A stretch of DNA of 64,000 nucleotides from Prado023 sp963697345 (lineage in GTDB: Bacteria; Actinomycetota; Actinomycetes; S36-B12; CAIYMF01), in the NCBI GenBank assembly GCA_963697345.1, contig CAVONS010000007.1, forward strand, positions 372,001-436,000, in the 5' to 3' direction. Below, piece after piece: positions 42,039 to 50,659 of this stretch. The notes under the pieces are model-generated. The model did not search any database and was not told the origin of the DNA. It saw only the letters and a list, made by a program, of their open reading frames with translations. Position 1 is the stretch's first letter. Every line of letters starts with the position of its first letter. The position numbers were made by a program, and so were the translations under genes.

Positions 42039-43439
42039 TCACGCCGCCCATCGCGCCTGGTCCCGGTCCTCGGGGTGCGTCACAGCAACGGCCCCGAGGG
42101 GACTGGTCCAGCGCAGCGCGTGGTCGGGCTGGGCCTCGACCTGCCACCCACCGTCGTGCTTGAGCCGGTGGTGGTGCCTACACAGGGCGTGAAGGTTCGC
42201 CGCCGAGGTGGGGCCATCGGGGAACGCGACCAGGTGGTCGAGGTCGCATTCCCCAGCCGGAACGCTGCACCCAGGAAATCGGCAGTTCCCGTCGCGCAGC
42301 CGCACGTGCCGGTCGAGTGCCGCTGGTGGTCGATAGGACAGCGTTCCCACGTCCAGGACCGCGCCGGATCGTCGATGGACGAACACATGGCGCCAGCGAG
42401 CATCACCGGCGGCGAGCTTGCGCGCCACGTCAGCGGGGATGGCGCCGAAACCATTGATCTGCCCCGGCTCGTCAGTGAGCCCCGCGAGGCTGTCGATGGG
42501 AACGGTGACGTGGATCTGCGTGGTCACGGTGGCCCGGCGGACGGACCCGGCGGCAGGTATCGCACTGTCCTGACCGACCGAGGGGTCTGCGTCGCCCGCG
42601 CATGACCCGCCTGTCCCGAGAATGACGTCGACCAGGGCATCGGCCATCAACACCAGGAGTGGCTGGCTCTGCTCACCTACCGATCCGGTCGCACGGCCCC
42701 GGTCGGCCATCGCCATGGCGCGCACTGTGGCGTAGACCCGTTCCGCGTCCTCGGACGCCAGAACGGCGGCGAGGTCTGCCGTGCCATCGCCGCGGTGGCT
42801 GATCCACACGCCGCGCTCAGCCAGCGCCTGCTTTCGTCGTCGGGTTGTCACGTCCAGGCCCAGTTCAGCCAGCAGGCGGCGCAGATATCGGTCGAGTTGT
42901 ATCGAGGTGTGGTCGCGCGCGTAGGCCAGCCCGCGGTCGCGGATGGTCCGGTAGTCGGCTTCGTAGCCGTCCCGCGAAACCCCTCGGGCATCGGTGCGGG
43001 GTATCTCGAGCAGCGCGCGGCCGAGGATCCTGGCCCTGGTCGGATCGAGGTGCCCGACGGCGAGGGCGGACCAGACCTCCGGATGTGCGCGCACGGTCTC
43101 AGCGTGATCGCGCTGGAACGAGGCCGATCTGCGCGAGAGGACCAGCACGGCCGCCAACTCGTCGGCGACCGGGTCCAGGTCCGGCCTGCTGGGAACGTCA
43201 TCGGCCACGGCACAGACCGCGGCGGTGTGCAGGGCTGCGATCTGGCTGCTCAGTGCGGCCAGCGACTGCAGGACCGAGACGGAGGGGACGATCCCCGGCT
43301 CCGGCGGACTTGGGGCCAGCGGCGCTGAGGGGGTGCCCGGCCGCTCCCGGATCATCGACACCAACTCATCGACACTGACCTCCGCCGGGTCGATCAACCG
43401 CCCCGCGTCGTCGCGGACCGACAGCACAACCTCCAGCAT
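42039..43439 (-). CDS. DUF222 / 13E12-repeat-type protein with C-terminal HNH endonuclease domain
   Basis: 466 residues. The helical DUF222 region covers roughly residues 20-300 (motifs include LGRALLEIPRTD and RRRKQALAERGVWISHRGDG). The C-terminal HNH domain reads RDGNCRFPGCSVPAGECDLDH followed by SAANLHALCRHHHRLKHDGG, with the CxxxC-type zinc pair and DxDH. These multi-copy actinobacterial proteins are found near mobile DNA and several M. tuberculosis members are LexA regulated. An SOS-like box lies 40-55 nt upstream. A GGGGGA ribosome site precedes ATG 43439. Nuclease activity is inferred. Confidence 0.9.
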   Translation of the reverse strand: MLEVVLSVRDDAGRLIDPAEVSVDELVSMIRERPGTPSAPLAPSPPEPGIVPSVSVLQSLAALSSQIAALHTAAVCAVADDVPSRPDLDPVADELAAVLVLSRRSASFQRDHAETVRAHPEVWSALAVGHLDPTRARILGRALLEIPRTDARGVSRDGYEADYRTIRDRGLAYARDHTSIQLDRYLRRLLAELGLDVTTRRRKQALAERGVWISHRGDGTADLAAVLASEDAERVYATVRAMAMADRGRATGSVGEQSQPLLVLMADALVDVILGTGGSCAGDADPSVGQDSAIPAAGSVRRATVTTQIHVTVPIDSLAGLTDEPGQINGFGAIPADVARKLAAGDARWRHVFVHRRSGAVLDVGTLSYRPPAALDRHVRLRDGNCRFPGCSVPAGECDLDHLVAFPDGPTSAANLHALCRHHHRLKHDGGWQVEAQPDHALRWTSPLGAVAVTHPEDRDQARWAA

Positions 43440-43478
43440 GGCTTCCCCCGTCCTGCCCCATCGTGGCGCGGCATCTAC

Positions 43479-43494
43479 TAGAACATATGTTCGA
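43479..43494. promoter_or_regulatory. Actinobacterial LexA (SOS) box
   Basis: TAGAACATATGTTCGA matches the actinobacterial SOS consensus TCGAAC-N4-GTTCGA except for one base in the left arm; the core GAACATATGTTC is a perfect palindrome. It is 40-55 nt upstream of the DUF222/HNH start, the position of an operator. Confidence 0.7.
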
Positions 43495-43733
43495 TACTAG
43501 TGGATCGGGAAGTCCGTGCACCCCAGGACACGCAATCTGTGGATGCGGGCGGAACCTGGTTTCCCGGATTCCTGTGTCGGCAGGGTCACGGTGGGGCCGC
43601 TTCTGACAGCGCCCTCCGCCCGGGACGTAGGCCTCTACTGGTGCCATCGCAGCAGGTGAACTCTTGAGGTGTGGTGTCGCGGTATTGGATCGGGCCGTCG
43701 ATGAGGACGCGGGCCGGGAGGTTGGGGGCTGAG

Positions 43734-45062
43734 ATGAGTTTCTTGAGGTGGTCGCGATTCGCGCTGGCGCTGATGGCAGCGGGGTTGCTGGCCGCGCATT
43801 CTTCGGCTCCAGCATCGGCGGGGATGCTCGCGCCCGCAGGCATGGTTGGAACCTCGGCTGGGGCGCAGGACGTGAGACCGGCGGTGATGGGGGTGGCCGC
43901 GTGGGGTGACAACACCAAGGGCCAGCTTGACGTGCTGGCGCAAGCCCGGTCTGGGGTGACCGCGGTTGCGGCGGGGTATGGGTTCTCCCTGGCACTCAAG
44001 AACGGCAAAGTCATCTCGTGGGGAGATGTGGGCTGCCAGTCGTGGACCGGCGACTACATCGACCGTGTGCCCCAACCTGAGCTCGACGAAGTCGATGCCA
44101 TCGCTGCCGGGGATTGCCAGGCCCTGGCCCTGCGAAACGGGGAAGTCATCGCTTGGGGATTCGCATACATGAATCCGGCGCGGTACCTGCCGGCCGAGGT
44201 CAAGTCAGATGTCACAGCCATCGCAACGAGCCACACAGTCTCCCTGGCCGTGAAGGGTGGACGCGTCATCGCCTGGGGCGGTGGAACGGTCTCGCAAATG
44301 GTCGTCCCTGTGGAGGCTCAGACCGGCGTCACGGATGTAGCGACCGATCAGGGCTTCTCGATGGCACTCAAGGACACCGGGCAGGTCATCACATGGGGCC
44401 GGGCCGAAGGCGACCCCCTCCTCCAAGTGCCGGACGAAGCGCAGTCCGGGGTCACCGCCATAGACACCAACGGCAGCCAGGCGATGGCCCTCAAAGGAGG
44501 CAGCGTGATCATCTGGGGCGACACGCGGGATGGCCTCAGCGTGATCCCCATCCAGGCGCAGTCCGGTGCAACCGCCATCGCTGCGTCGGGGGGCAACTGG
44601 AGCTCCATGAGCCCCGAAGGCGGCCCATCGATCATCCACACCGGGGGCGTGTTCCATGCGATCAGCGCAGGGCAGGCCATCGGCTGGGGCATCGCCATCC
44701 CGGGCAATGAGTCCGCAGTCACTCCGCCGTCCGCGCTTCCCCAGCCTGCGACCCAACTTGCGACCAGCGACTCGCACGGACTCGTCCTGGTGCCCTCGAC
44801 CGTGGTCGTCCGTGCGAAGGCAATCAGGGGCGGGTCCACGTTGCACGTGAATGTGAATCCGAACAAGGGCAAGGGGTACTGGAGGTTCCAGGTCCAGAAG
44901 CAGAGCGCGGACGGAACGTGGCAGTCCTTGAAGACCTACCGAACCAAGGGCAAGAAGGAGACCCGGAAGCTCAACCGGAAGCAGGGGACCTACCGGGTGT
45001 GGGTCAAGCCGAAGTACGGCTACCAGGGCGTGATGTCCTCTGAGGTGTACCTGGAGAAGTAG
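43734..45062 (+). CDS. Secreted RCC1-repeat-like protein
   Basis: 442 residues. The N-terminus (FLRWSRFALALMAAGLLAA...APASA) is a signal peptide. About six repeats of ~47-50 residues follow, each of the form SGVTAVAAGYGFSLALKNGKVISWG, partly degraded in the sixth, predicting an RCC1-type beta-propeller. The last ~95 residues (from VVRAKAIRGGSTLHV) form a basic, Lys-rich beta domain (RFQVQKQSADGTWQSLKTYR) that may bind wall polymers. ATG 43734 follows GGGAGG ~12 nt upstream; earlier in-frame ATGs at 43671 and 43701 are possible. By eye the G+C content is lower than in neighbours, so horizontal acquisition is likely. Function unknown. Confidence 0.75.
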   Translation: MSFLRWSRFALALMAAGLLAAHSSAPASAGMLAPAGMVGTSAGAQDVRPAVMGVAAWGDNTKGQLDVLAQARSGVTAVAAGYGFSLALKNGKVISWGDVGCQSWTGDYIDRVPQPELDEVDAIAAGDCQALALRNGEVIAWGFAYMNPARYLPAEVKSDVTAIATSHTVSLAVKGGRVIAWGGGTVSQMVVPVEAQTGVTDVATDQGFSMALKDTGQVITWGRAEGDPLLQVPDEAQSGVTAIDTNGSQAMALKGGSVIIWGDTRDGLSVIPIQAQSGATAIAASGGNWSSMSPEGGPSIIHTGGVFHAISAGQAIGWGIAIPGNESAVTPPSALPQPATQLATSDSHGLVLVPSTVVVRAKAIRGGSTLHVNVNPNKGKGYWRFQVQKQSADGTWQSLKTYRTKGKKETRKLNRKQGTYRVWVKPKYGYQGVMSSEVYLEK

Positions 45063-45087
45063 CTCCCGGGCCGACGAATGACCTTGA

Positions 45088-45112
45088 GGGGCCAGCCCCG
45101 AAGGTTGGCCCC
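45088..45112. terminator. Hairpin terminator between convergent genes
   Basis: GGGGCCA (45088-45094) pairs perfectly with TGGCCCC (45106-45112), loop 11 nt. It lies in the 82-nt gap between the RCC1-like gene (+) and the 503-residue protein gene (-), so it could stop both. Confidence 0.5.
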
Positions 45113-45144
45113 GCACCGTCCCCTTGACCTGCGACGACGGACCC

Positions 45145-46656
45145 TCAGGCGTTGCGCTCGAACATCCCGGCCACCGCAGCGAAGCCGAGCACCGAGCGAG
45201 CCGAGTACTCCGATCGCCACAGGCCGCCGTGGCACGACTGGTCGATGAACAACTGCATGGGGTGCGCTAGCGGCACCTGCGGGTTAGCCGTCGACTCGTC
45301 GTTGCGAAGGTCGTACACGAGCAGCGCGGCCATGATCGCGTTCGAGGTGTCGGGCTCGAAGATCTCCAGGCCGAAGCGACCGGCGCCGGCGTAGGCCGCG
45401 GCCAGCGCCTTGTTCTTGACCACCGATTTGGTCCGCGTGCTGGGAGCCACGTTGAGCGAGACCCGCACGCCGTCCTCACGGGCTGCCATGGCCCGCCACC
45501 GCTGCAGCCGCTTGGCCAGCAGGTAGTTGGGTCCCTGCTGGCTGACGAGGCAGTCGCTGATGCCGTACTCGACGCCCGTGGCGGTGAACACCGTGTCCGG
45601 GTAGTTCTTCTCGAACTGGCCGACCAGGCGCAGGGGTGAGCGGCCGTATCGCCAGATCCCGGCATCACGCCACCTGCGCCGGGACTCCTGGACTGCCTCG
45701 AGGGGAACGGCGAAGACGTCGGTCGGGGTGGCCAGCCACGCCAGCATGACGTCGTGGCCAGCGGCGACCAGGTCCGTGCCGATCGCATCGATGGCCAGGG
45801 ACACCCGCACGTGCAGGGGGCCGTCGGCGTACACGTAGTTGCCGAGGGTGAACGGGCGCCCGATCCCGGCCAGCCACGTGCGGACCTCGGGTGCCTGCGT
45901 GAGGAGGTCCGCGCCCGCCACGGCGGCCAGGGCTGGGCCCTCGAGCTGGGTGCGGTCGGGGCCGTCTGCCGGGACCGGGATGTGCAGGCGACCGGCCCGT
46001 CCTTCGGCATCCGCGATGATGCGCCGCCACAGGTCAGGGCGCGGGAGGTCGACGGCCCAGACGGTCGCACCCCAGTCCAGCAGGCAGGACGCCGGACCCA
46101 TCTCCGCACCGGCGCCCAGCACCGCGAAATCGATGCCCGTGAGGTCCAGCATCTCGGGGTGGGCCATGACCCACTCGAGAGCATGGGCGAAGCTCGGCTC
46201 CACGATGCCGTCGGCGACCCACACATCCAACTGGTGGCGCAGGTCCGGACCAGCCAGCGGGCGCCCGTGGTACGGGATGCTCAGCTCGGTGACCGCGGCC
46301 CCGTGACCGACCACCTCGGCGGTGGCGAACTGGGCCTCGATGTTCGTGTCGAACGCCTCGGTCACGCTGGTCGCCCGCCCGTCGCGGGTGAACGTGAACT
46401 GCCGGTACAGGCTGGCCAGCGCGTCACGGGACATCGTCACCGTGCCTCCGTCGGTCGCCATGCCCAGGGCGACGAGATCGCGGGCAGGCTCCATGTAGCC
46501 CTTGCGCCAGTTGCTCGTGCTCTCGATGCGCTCAGCGAGCTCAGGCTCGGTGGCTCGGGCAGCGTCGGCGAACACCGATCGTCCGGTGTCCATGGACGAC
46601 AGCCGGCCGTCGGTGACGGGGAAGTCGATCCCGCGCTGGGGGTCGAACTCAGGCAT
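45145..46656 (-). CDS. Uncharacterised 503-residue protein with Rossmann-like motif
   Basis: 503 residues; not recognised. A nucleotide-binding-like segment IDFAVLGAGAEMGPASCLLDWGATVWAVDL (quoted in part; GAGAEMG at ~181-187) suggests an NAD(P) or flavin Rossmann strand. Residues 1-170 and 290-503 have no family I recognise. The C-terminal half has conserved-looking blocks (VEYGISDCLVSQQGPNYLLAKRL, SLNVAPSTRTKSVVKNKALAAAY). No signal peptide or membrane segment. GGAGG precedes ATG 46656, so the start is firm. It lies 17 nt downstream of glgM on the same strand and probably shares its transcript, which makes a link to glycogen or trehalose metabolism possible but unproven. Confidence 0.72.
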   Translation of the reverse strand: MPEFDPQRGIDFPVTDGRLSSMDTGRSVFADAARATEPELAERIESTSNWRKGYMEPARDLVALGMATDGGTVTMSRDALASLYRQFTFTRDGRATSVTEAFDTNIEAQFATAEVVGHGAAVTELSIPYHGRPLAGPDLRHQLDVWVADGIVEPSFAHALEWVMAHPEMLDLTGIDFAVLGAGAEMGPASCLLDWGATVWAVDLPRPDLWRRIIADAEGRAGRLHIPVPADGPDRTQLEGPALAAVAGADLLTQAPEVRTWLAGIGRPFTLGNYVYADGPLHVRVSLAIDAIGTDLVAAGHDVMLAWLATPTDVFAVPLEAVQESRRRWRDAGIWRYGRSPLRLVGQFEKNYPDTVFTATGVEYGISDCLVSQQGPNYLLAKRLQRWRAMAAREDGVRVSLNVAPSTRTKSVVKNKALAAAYAGAGRFGLEIFEPDTSNAIMAALLVYDLRNDESTANPQVPLAHPMQLFIDQSCHGGLWRSEYSARSVLGFAAVAGMFERNA

Positions 46657-46673
46657 GTGTTCCTCCGGTGCGC

Positions 46674-47843
46674 TCAGCCGCGGGCGTCGATCGCAGTCTG
46701 GTAGACGTCGACAGTCTGCCGTGCGATGGCGTCCCAGCCGAACTGGCCCACGGCCCGGGCCCGGCCGGCCACACCCATGGCGGCGGCCCTCGTGGGGTCG
46801 GACATGACGGCGTTCAGCGACTCGGCCAAGGAGGTCTCGAAGCCGGTCGGATCTGCCTCGTCGTAGTGCACGAGGTGGCCGGTCTCGCCCTCCACGACCA
46901 CCTCGGGGATACCTCCGACGTCACTGGCCACGACCGCGGTCTCGCAGGCCATGGCCTCGAGGTTCACGATCCCCAGCGGCTCGTAGACCGACGGGCAGGC
47001 GAAGACCCCGGCGTGGGTGAGCGCCTGGACCAGGTGCGCACGACTGAGGTGCTCGTTGACCCACACCACGTTGGCCTCGCCGCGGCTGGCACGCAGGGCC
47101 GCCACACCGGCCTCCACCTCCGCACCCAACTCGACCGTGTCCGGCGATGAGGCGATGAACACCAGCGGGATGTCGGGGTCCATCCGGGCCGCAGCCTTCA
47201 GCAGGTGAGCGATGCCCTTCTGGCGGGTGATCCGCCCGACGAACAGGACATACGGGCGGCTCGGGTCGATCCCCACGGACTCGATCAGGTCGGTGTTCGG
47301 ATCCGGCTCGTAGAGCGCGGTGTCGATGCCGTTGTGGACGACGTCGACCTTGGCCGGATCCACGTTCGGGTACGACTCCAGGACATCGGCGCGCATGCCG
47401 TGGCTCACGGCGATGATGCGGTCGGCCCCCTCGTACGCGGTCTTCTCGATCCAGGACGACAGCCGGTAGCCACCGCCGAGCTGCTCGGCCTTCCACGGCC
47501 GCTTGGGCTCCAGGGAGTGCGCTGAGATGACGTGCGGCACGTCGAGGTAGAGCGCGCCGGTGTGCCCGGCGAAGTTGGCGTACCAGGTGTGTGAGTGCAG
47601 CAGCTCGACGCCCTCGCTCTCGGCGACCATGGCCAGGGAGATCCCCATGGTCTGCAGGGACGCGTTGGCACTGCTGAGCGTGGCCGGGACCAGATGCGCG
47701 GTGGCATCGGGACGGGGCGCTCCCCAGCACTGCACGTCGACGTCGATGAGCTTGCGCAGCTCACGCGCCAGGTACTCCACGTGGACGCCGGCACCGCCGT
47801 ACGCCTCGGGTGGCCATTCCCTTGTCAGCAGTCCGATCCTCAT
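46674..47843 (-). CDS. glgM: Glycogen synthase / alpha-maltose-1-phosphate synthase (GT4)
   Basis: 389 residues. GT4 glycosyltransferase: N-terminal MRIGLLTREWPPEAYGGAGVH (quoted in part), the HSHTWYANFAGH region, FVGRITRQKGIAHL, VCPSVYEPLGIVNLEAMAC (EPxGxxxLE motif, with the conserved Glu). Length and motifs agree with actinobacterial GlgM/GlgA (Rv1212c-type), which transfers glucose from ADP-glucose to glucose-1-phosphate to make maltose-1-phosphate or to glycogen. Divergent from glgC, its ADP-glucose supplier, as in mycobacteria. Start ATG 47841-47843. Confidence 0.92.
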   Translation of the reverse strand: MRIGLLTREWPPEAYGGAGVHVEYLARELRKLIDVDVQCWGAPRPDATAHLVPATLSSANASLQTMGISLAMVAESEGVELLHSHTWYANFAGHTGALYLDVPHVISAHSLEPKRPWKAEQLGGGYRLSSWIEKTAYEGADRIIAVSHGMRADVLESYPNVDPAKVDVVHNGIDTALYEPDPNTDLIESVGIDPSRPYVLFVGRITRQKGIAHLLKAAARMDPDIPLVFIASSPDTVELGAEVEAGVAALRASRGEANVVWVNEHLSRAHLVQALTHAGVFACPSVYEPLGIVNLEAMACETAVVASDVGGIPEVVVEGETGHLVHYDEADPTGFETSLAESLNAVMSDPTRAAAMGVAGRARAVGQFGWDAIARQTVDVYQTAIDARG

Positions 47844-47949
47844 GACCTGCAGCCTAGGTCCGGGGGTCCTCGGATGCGCGCTGCCCGGAGGATTGCTGGC
47901 ACCGCCCGCCCGCCGCGCCTCGGCTGGGGCCAGTGGCTAGCGTGGAGGC

Positions 47950-49167
47950 ATGACGAATCCTCGCGTCCTCGGAATTGTCCTTGCCGGCGGAGAGGGCAAG
48001 CGACTCATGCCCCTGACCGCCGATCGGGCCAAGCCCGCCGTCCCCTTCGGCGGCTCGTACCGGCTCATCGACTTCGTCCTGAGCAACCTGGTCAATGGCG
48101 GCTACCACCGGATTGCGGTGCTCACGCAGTACAAGTCGCACTCGCTGGATCGGCACATCACCCAGACCTGGGCGATGCCCGGGATCCTGGGCAACTACGT
48201 GACTGCCGTTCCGGCCCAGCAGCGGCTGGGGCCGCGCTGGTACACGGGCTCGGCGGATGCGATCTACCAGAGCCTGAACCTCATCGAGGACGAGGATCCC
48301 GAGTACCTGATGGTCTTCGGTGCGGACAACATCTACCGGATGGACCCGCGCCAGATGCTCGAGCAGCACATCGACACCGGTGCCGCGGTGACGGTCGCAG
48401 GCATCCGCAAGCCACGCTCTGAGGCCACCGAGTTCGGGGTGATCGAGCAGGACGCAACCTCGACGAAGATCACCGGCTTCCATGAGAAGGTGCCCGACCC
48501 GCCGGCCATCCCGGGTTCCCCGGACGAGTCGTTCATCTCGATGGGGAACTACCTGTTCACCCGCGACTGGCTGGTGGACACCCTGCGCGCTGATGCGGCC
48601 GACGACGCCTCAGTCCACGACATGGGCGGCAACATCATCCCCGCGCTCACCGAGCAGGGCCTGGCCCACGTCTACGACTTCGGGACGAACTTCATCCCCG
48701 GAGAGACGGAACGGGACAAGGCGTACTGGAAGGACGTCGGCTCGATCGACGCCTACCACGAGGCGCACATGGATCTGGTCAGCGTCCACCCCGTCTTCAA
48801 CCTCTACAACCGGGAATGGCCGATCATCGCCTCGAGCCTGGGCTCCCCGCCGCCTGCGAAGTTCGTGGAGGGCGGCAACGCCCATGAGTCGATCATCGGC
48901 GCCGGTTCGGTCATCGCCGGTGGGCACGTGCGCTCCTCGGTGCTGTCCCAGAACGTGCGCGTCCACCAGGGCGCCTACGTCGAAGGTGCGGTGCTCCTGC
49001 CGGGGGTGCGCATCGGGCGTGGGGCCGTGGTGCGCAACACGATCCTGGACAAGAACGTCGTTGTTCCCGACGGCGCCCAGGTGGGCGTGCACCTCGACGC
49101 CGACCGGGAACGGTTCACGGTCTCCGACGGCGGGATCGTCGCGGTGGGCAAGGGCATCTCGATCTAG
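47950..49167 (+). CDS. glgC: Glucose-1-phosphate adenylyltransferase (ADP-glucose pyrophosphorylase)
   Basis: 405 residues. N-terminal nucleotidyltransferase motif VLAGGEGKRLMPLTADRAKPAVPFGG (part), RLIDFVLSN, FGADNIYRM, and the C-terminal left-handed beta-helix region (GAGSVIAGGHVRSSVL, RIGRGAVVRNTILDKNVVVPDGAQ). It makes ADP-glucose from ATP and glucose-1-phosphate, the committed step of glycogen synthesis. ATG 47950 is preceded by GGAGG at close spacing; a TAGCGT hexamer 6 nt upstream may instead be a -10. Divergent partner of glgM. Confidence 0.95.
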   Translation: MTNPRVLGIVLAGGEGKRLMPLTADRAKPAVPFGGSYRLIDFVLSNLVNGGYHRIAVLTQYKSHSLDRHITQTWAMPGILGNYVTAVPAQQRLGPRWYTGSADAIYQSLNLIEDEDPEYLMVFGADNIYRMDPRQMLEQHIDTGAAVTVAGIRKPRSEATEFGVIEQDATSTKITGFHEKVPDPPAIPGSPDESFISMGNYLFTRDWLVDTLRADAADDASVHDMGGNIIPALTEQGLAHVYDFGTNFIPGETERDKAYWKDVGSIDAYHEAHMDLVSVHPVFNLYNREWPIIASSLGSPPPAKFVEGGNAHESIIGAGSVIAGGHVRSSVLSQNVRVHQGAYVEGAVLLPGVRIGRGAVVRNTILDKNVVVPDGAQVGVHLDADRERFTVSDGGIVAVGKGISI

Positions 49168-49187
49168 TCCTCGGCAGGGGTGCGGCG

Positions 49188-49204
49188 TGGCGCCAGTGGC
49201 GCCA
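49188..49204. terminator. Small hairpin after glgC
   Basis: GGCGCC (49189-49194) and GGCGCC (49198-49203) form a stem with a 3-nt loop, within two copies of TGGCGCCA. It lies in the gap between glgC and the convergent small gene. Confidence 0.3.
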
Positions 49205-49234
49205 GGTCCACCGCGCGACGACCGCGGCCCGGTG

Positions 49235-49417
49235 TCACTTCTTCTTGGTCGCCTTGCAGCCCTTCTCGGCGTGCGCGGCTGCATCAGCCCTGGCCTTCTT
49301 CCTGGACCGGCGACCGGCGCCCTCCCACCCGCACTCGCACCGCGCCTGGGTGAAACCCTTCTTCTCCACAAGTCGCAAGGGGCCGTCGCCCTTGTCGACA
49401 TCGTCATGCTTGCTCAC
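49235..49417 (-). CDS. Small basic CxC-containing protein
   Basis: 60 residues from GTG 49417, which has AGGAAGGTAGG upstream. The sequence is very basic (many Lys/Arg; C-terminal KGCKATKKK) with RCECGWEG and a lone Cys near the end, suggestive of a small metal or nucleic-acid-binding protein. It is convergent with glgC and divergent from the HMA protein. I do not recognise a family. It could be a DNA- or RNA-binding peptide, but no function is claimed. Confidence 0.55.
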   Translation of the reverse strand: MSKHDDVDKGDGPLRLVEKKGFTQARCECGWEGAGRRSRKKARADAAAHAEKGCKATKKK

Positions 49418-49475
49418 GCTGCCTACCTTCCTGGGGACACAGTACGTCTCGCAAGCCCGCGAGTACTCTTGACCC

Positions 49476-49679
49476 ATGACGACGAGCAACTGGACTGTCA
49501 CCGGAATGACCTGTGGGCACTGCGTGAGTGCCGTGACCGAGGAGGTGTCCGGCATCGAGGGTGTGGAGTCGGTCGAGGTCGACCTGACGACCGGTGCCGT
49601 GGCGGTAGAGGCCTCGACGGACCCCACGCGCGAGCAGATGGCCGCGGCCGTGGACGAGGCCGGCTACGTGCTGGTCTGA
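49476..49679 (+). CDS. Heavy-metal-associated (CopZ-like) domain protein
   Basis: 67 residues, a single HMA fold. The metal site is TGMTCGHCVSAV (GMTCxxC); the rest (VESVEVDLTTGAVAVEASTDPT) follows the beta-alpha-beta-beta-alpha-beta pattern. CopZ-like copper chaperones have this size. No P-type ATPase is adjacent in the window, so partner and metal are not shown. An ATG start near 49476; the next gene begins 3 nt after its stop. Confidence 0.9.
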   Translation: MTTSNWTVTGMTCGHCVSAVTEEVSGIEGVESVEVDLTTGAVAVEASTDPTREQMAAAVDEAGYVLV

Positions 49680-49682
49680 CCC

Positions 49683-50585
49683 ATGGCGGCCATCGAGATC
49701 GTCGAGGTCAGCGCCCGCGATGGGCTGCAGAACGACTCAGCTCGGCTGAGCACTCAGCAGAAGGTCGAGCTGATCGCGCGATGCGCTGCCGCCGGCCTGC
49801 GTCGGGCGGAGGTGGCCTCGTTCGTCAACCCGAAGCTCGTGCCCCAGATGGCCGATGGCGAGGCGGTGGTGGCCGGCGTGCGCGCCAGCGTGGCTGGGCC
49901 GGCCTCCTGGATCGGGCTCGTCCTCAACACCCGGGGTTTCCACCGCGCCGCGCATGCGGGCGTCGACGAGGTCAACTGCGTGGTCAGCGTCACCGACGAG
50001 TTCTCACGGGCCAATCAGGGTATGAGCACCGATGAGGCTGTCGCCGTGGTCGCTGAGGTCGTGCCGCTGGCCAGGGCCGCGGGGATCGTGCCCACGGTCA
50101 CCCTGTCGGTGGCGTTCGGATGCCCGTTCTCCGGCGAGGTCTCGGTGGATCAGCTCCGACGGGTCGTCGAGGCGGTCGCCGGCTCCGGCGTTGCAGAGAT
50201 CGCGATCGCCGACACGATCGGGGTCGGGGTTCCCCGGGATGTGGGCGAACGGGTGGCGGCCGTCCGTCAGGTGATCGACGACCTGCCCCTGAGGGCGCAC
50301 TTCCACAACACCCGCAACACCGGGTACGCCAATGCCCTGGCCGCCGCCGATGCCGGGGTCAGCGTCCTGGACGCCAGCCTGGGCGGGATCGGCGGCTGCC
50401 CGTTCGCGCCGCGGGCGACGGGCAACATCGCGACCGAGGACCTGGTCTACGCGCTTCACCGCAGCGGGCACCGGACCGGCGTGGACCTCGATGCGGCCAT
50501 CGAGGCCAGCCGGTGGCTGGGAGCGGAGCTGGGCCGGGATCTGCCCGCGTACCTGCCACGCGCCGGTGGGTTCCCGAGCAGCTGA
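49683..50585 (+). CDS. Hydroxymethylglutaryl-CoA lyase-like protein (HMGL family)
   Basis: 300 residues, TIM barrel of the HMGL/DRE-TIM family. EVSARDGLQND (catalytic Arg-Asp), DEVNCVVSVTDEFSR, LSVAFGCPFSGEV, ADTIGVGVP, HFHNTRNTGYAN (metal His pair) and GIGGCPFAPRATGN (catalytic Cys loop) are present. HMG-CoA lyase cleaves HMG-CoA to acetyl-CoA and acetoacetate in leucine degradation; hydroxy-acid aldolase relatives are possible. No leucine-degradation genes are next to it. A CRP-like box begins directly after its stop codon. Confidence 0.88.
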   Translation: MAAIEIVEVSARDGLQNDSARLSTQQKVELIARCAAAGLRRAEVASFVNPKLVPQMADGEAVVAGVRASVAGPASWIGLVLNTRGFHRAAHAGVDEVNCVVSVTDEFSRANQGMSTDEAVAVVAEVVPLARAAGIVPTVTLSVAFGCPFSGEVSVDQLRRVVEAVAGSGVAEIAIADTIGVGVPRDVGERVAAVRQVIDDLPLRAHFHNTRNTGYANALAAADAGVSVLDASLGGIGGCPFAPRATGNIATEDLVYALHRSGHRTGVDLDAAIEASRWLGAELGRDLPAYLPRAGGFPSS

Positions 50586-50589
50586 GCCA

Positions 50590-50605
50590 TGTGAACCGCG
50601 TCACA
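50590..50605. promoter_or_regulatory. Perfect CRP/GlxR-type palindrome upstream of pstS
   Basis: TGTGAACCGCGTCACA is an exact TGTGA-N6-TCACA site, the consensus of cAMP-binding CRP (Rv3676, GlxR) in actinobacteria; flanking A/T extend the arms to ATGTGA/TCACAT. It lies 5 nt after the HMGL stop and ~160 nt upstream of pstS. Confidence 0.75.
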
Positions 50606-50625
50606 TCAATCCGTTTCCCGGAGGG

Positions 50626-50641
50626 GCCCGGCGGTCCGGGC
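50626..50641 (+). terminator. Hairpin after the HMGL gene
   Basis: GCCCGG (50626-50631) and CCGGGC (50636-50641) form a stem around the 4-nt loop CGGT. It follows the HMGL stop by 40 nt and precedes the PHO box. Confidence 0.4.
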
Positions 50642-50659
50642 ACGGACTCGTCAGGGTGA

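Noticed and set aside
43512..43733. Possible reverse-strand coding remnant (RVLIDGPIQYRDT-like)
   Set aside because: Short, no start, no family; left as unexplained gap.
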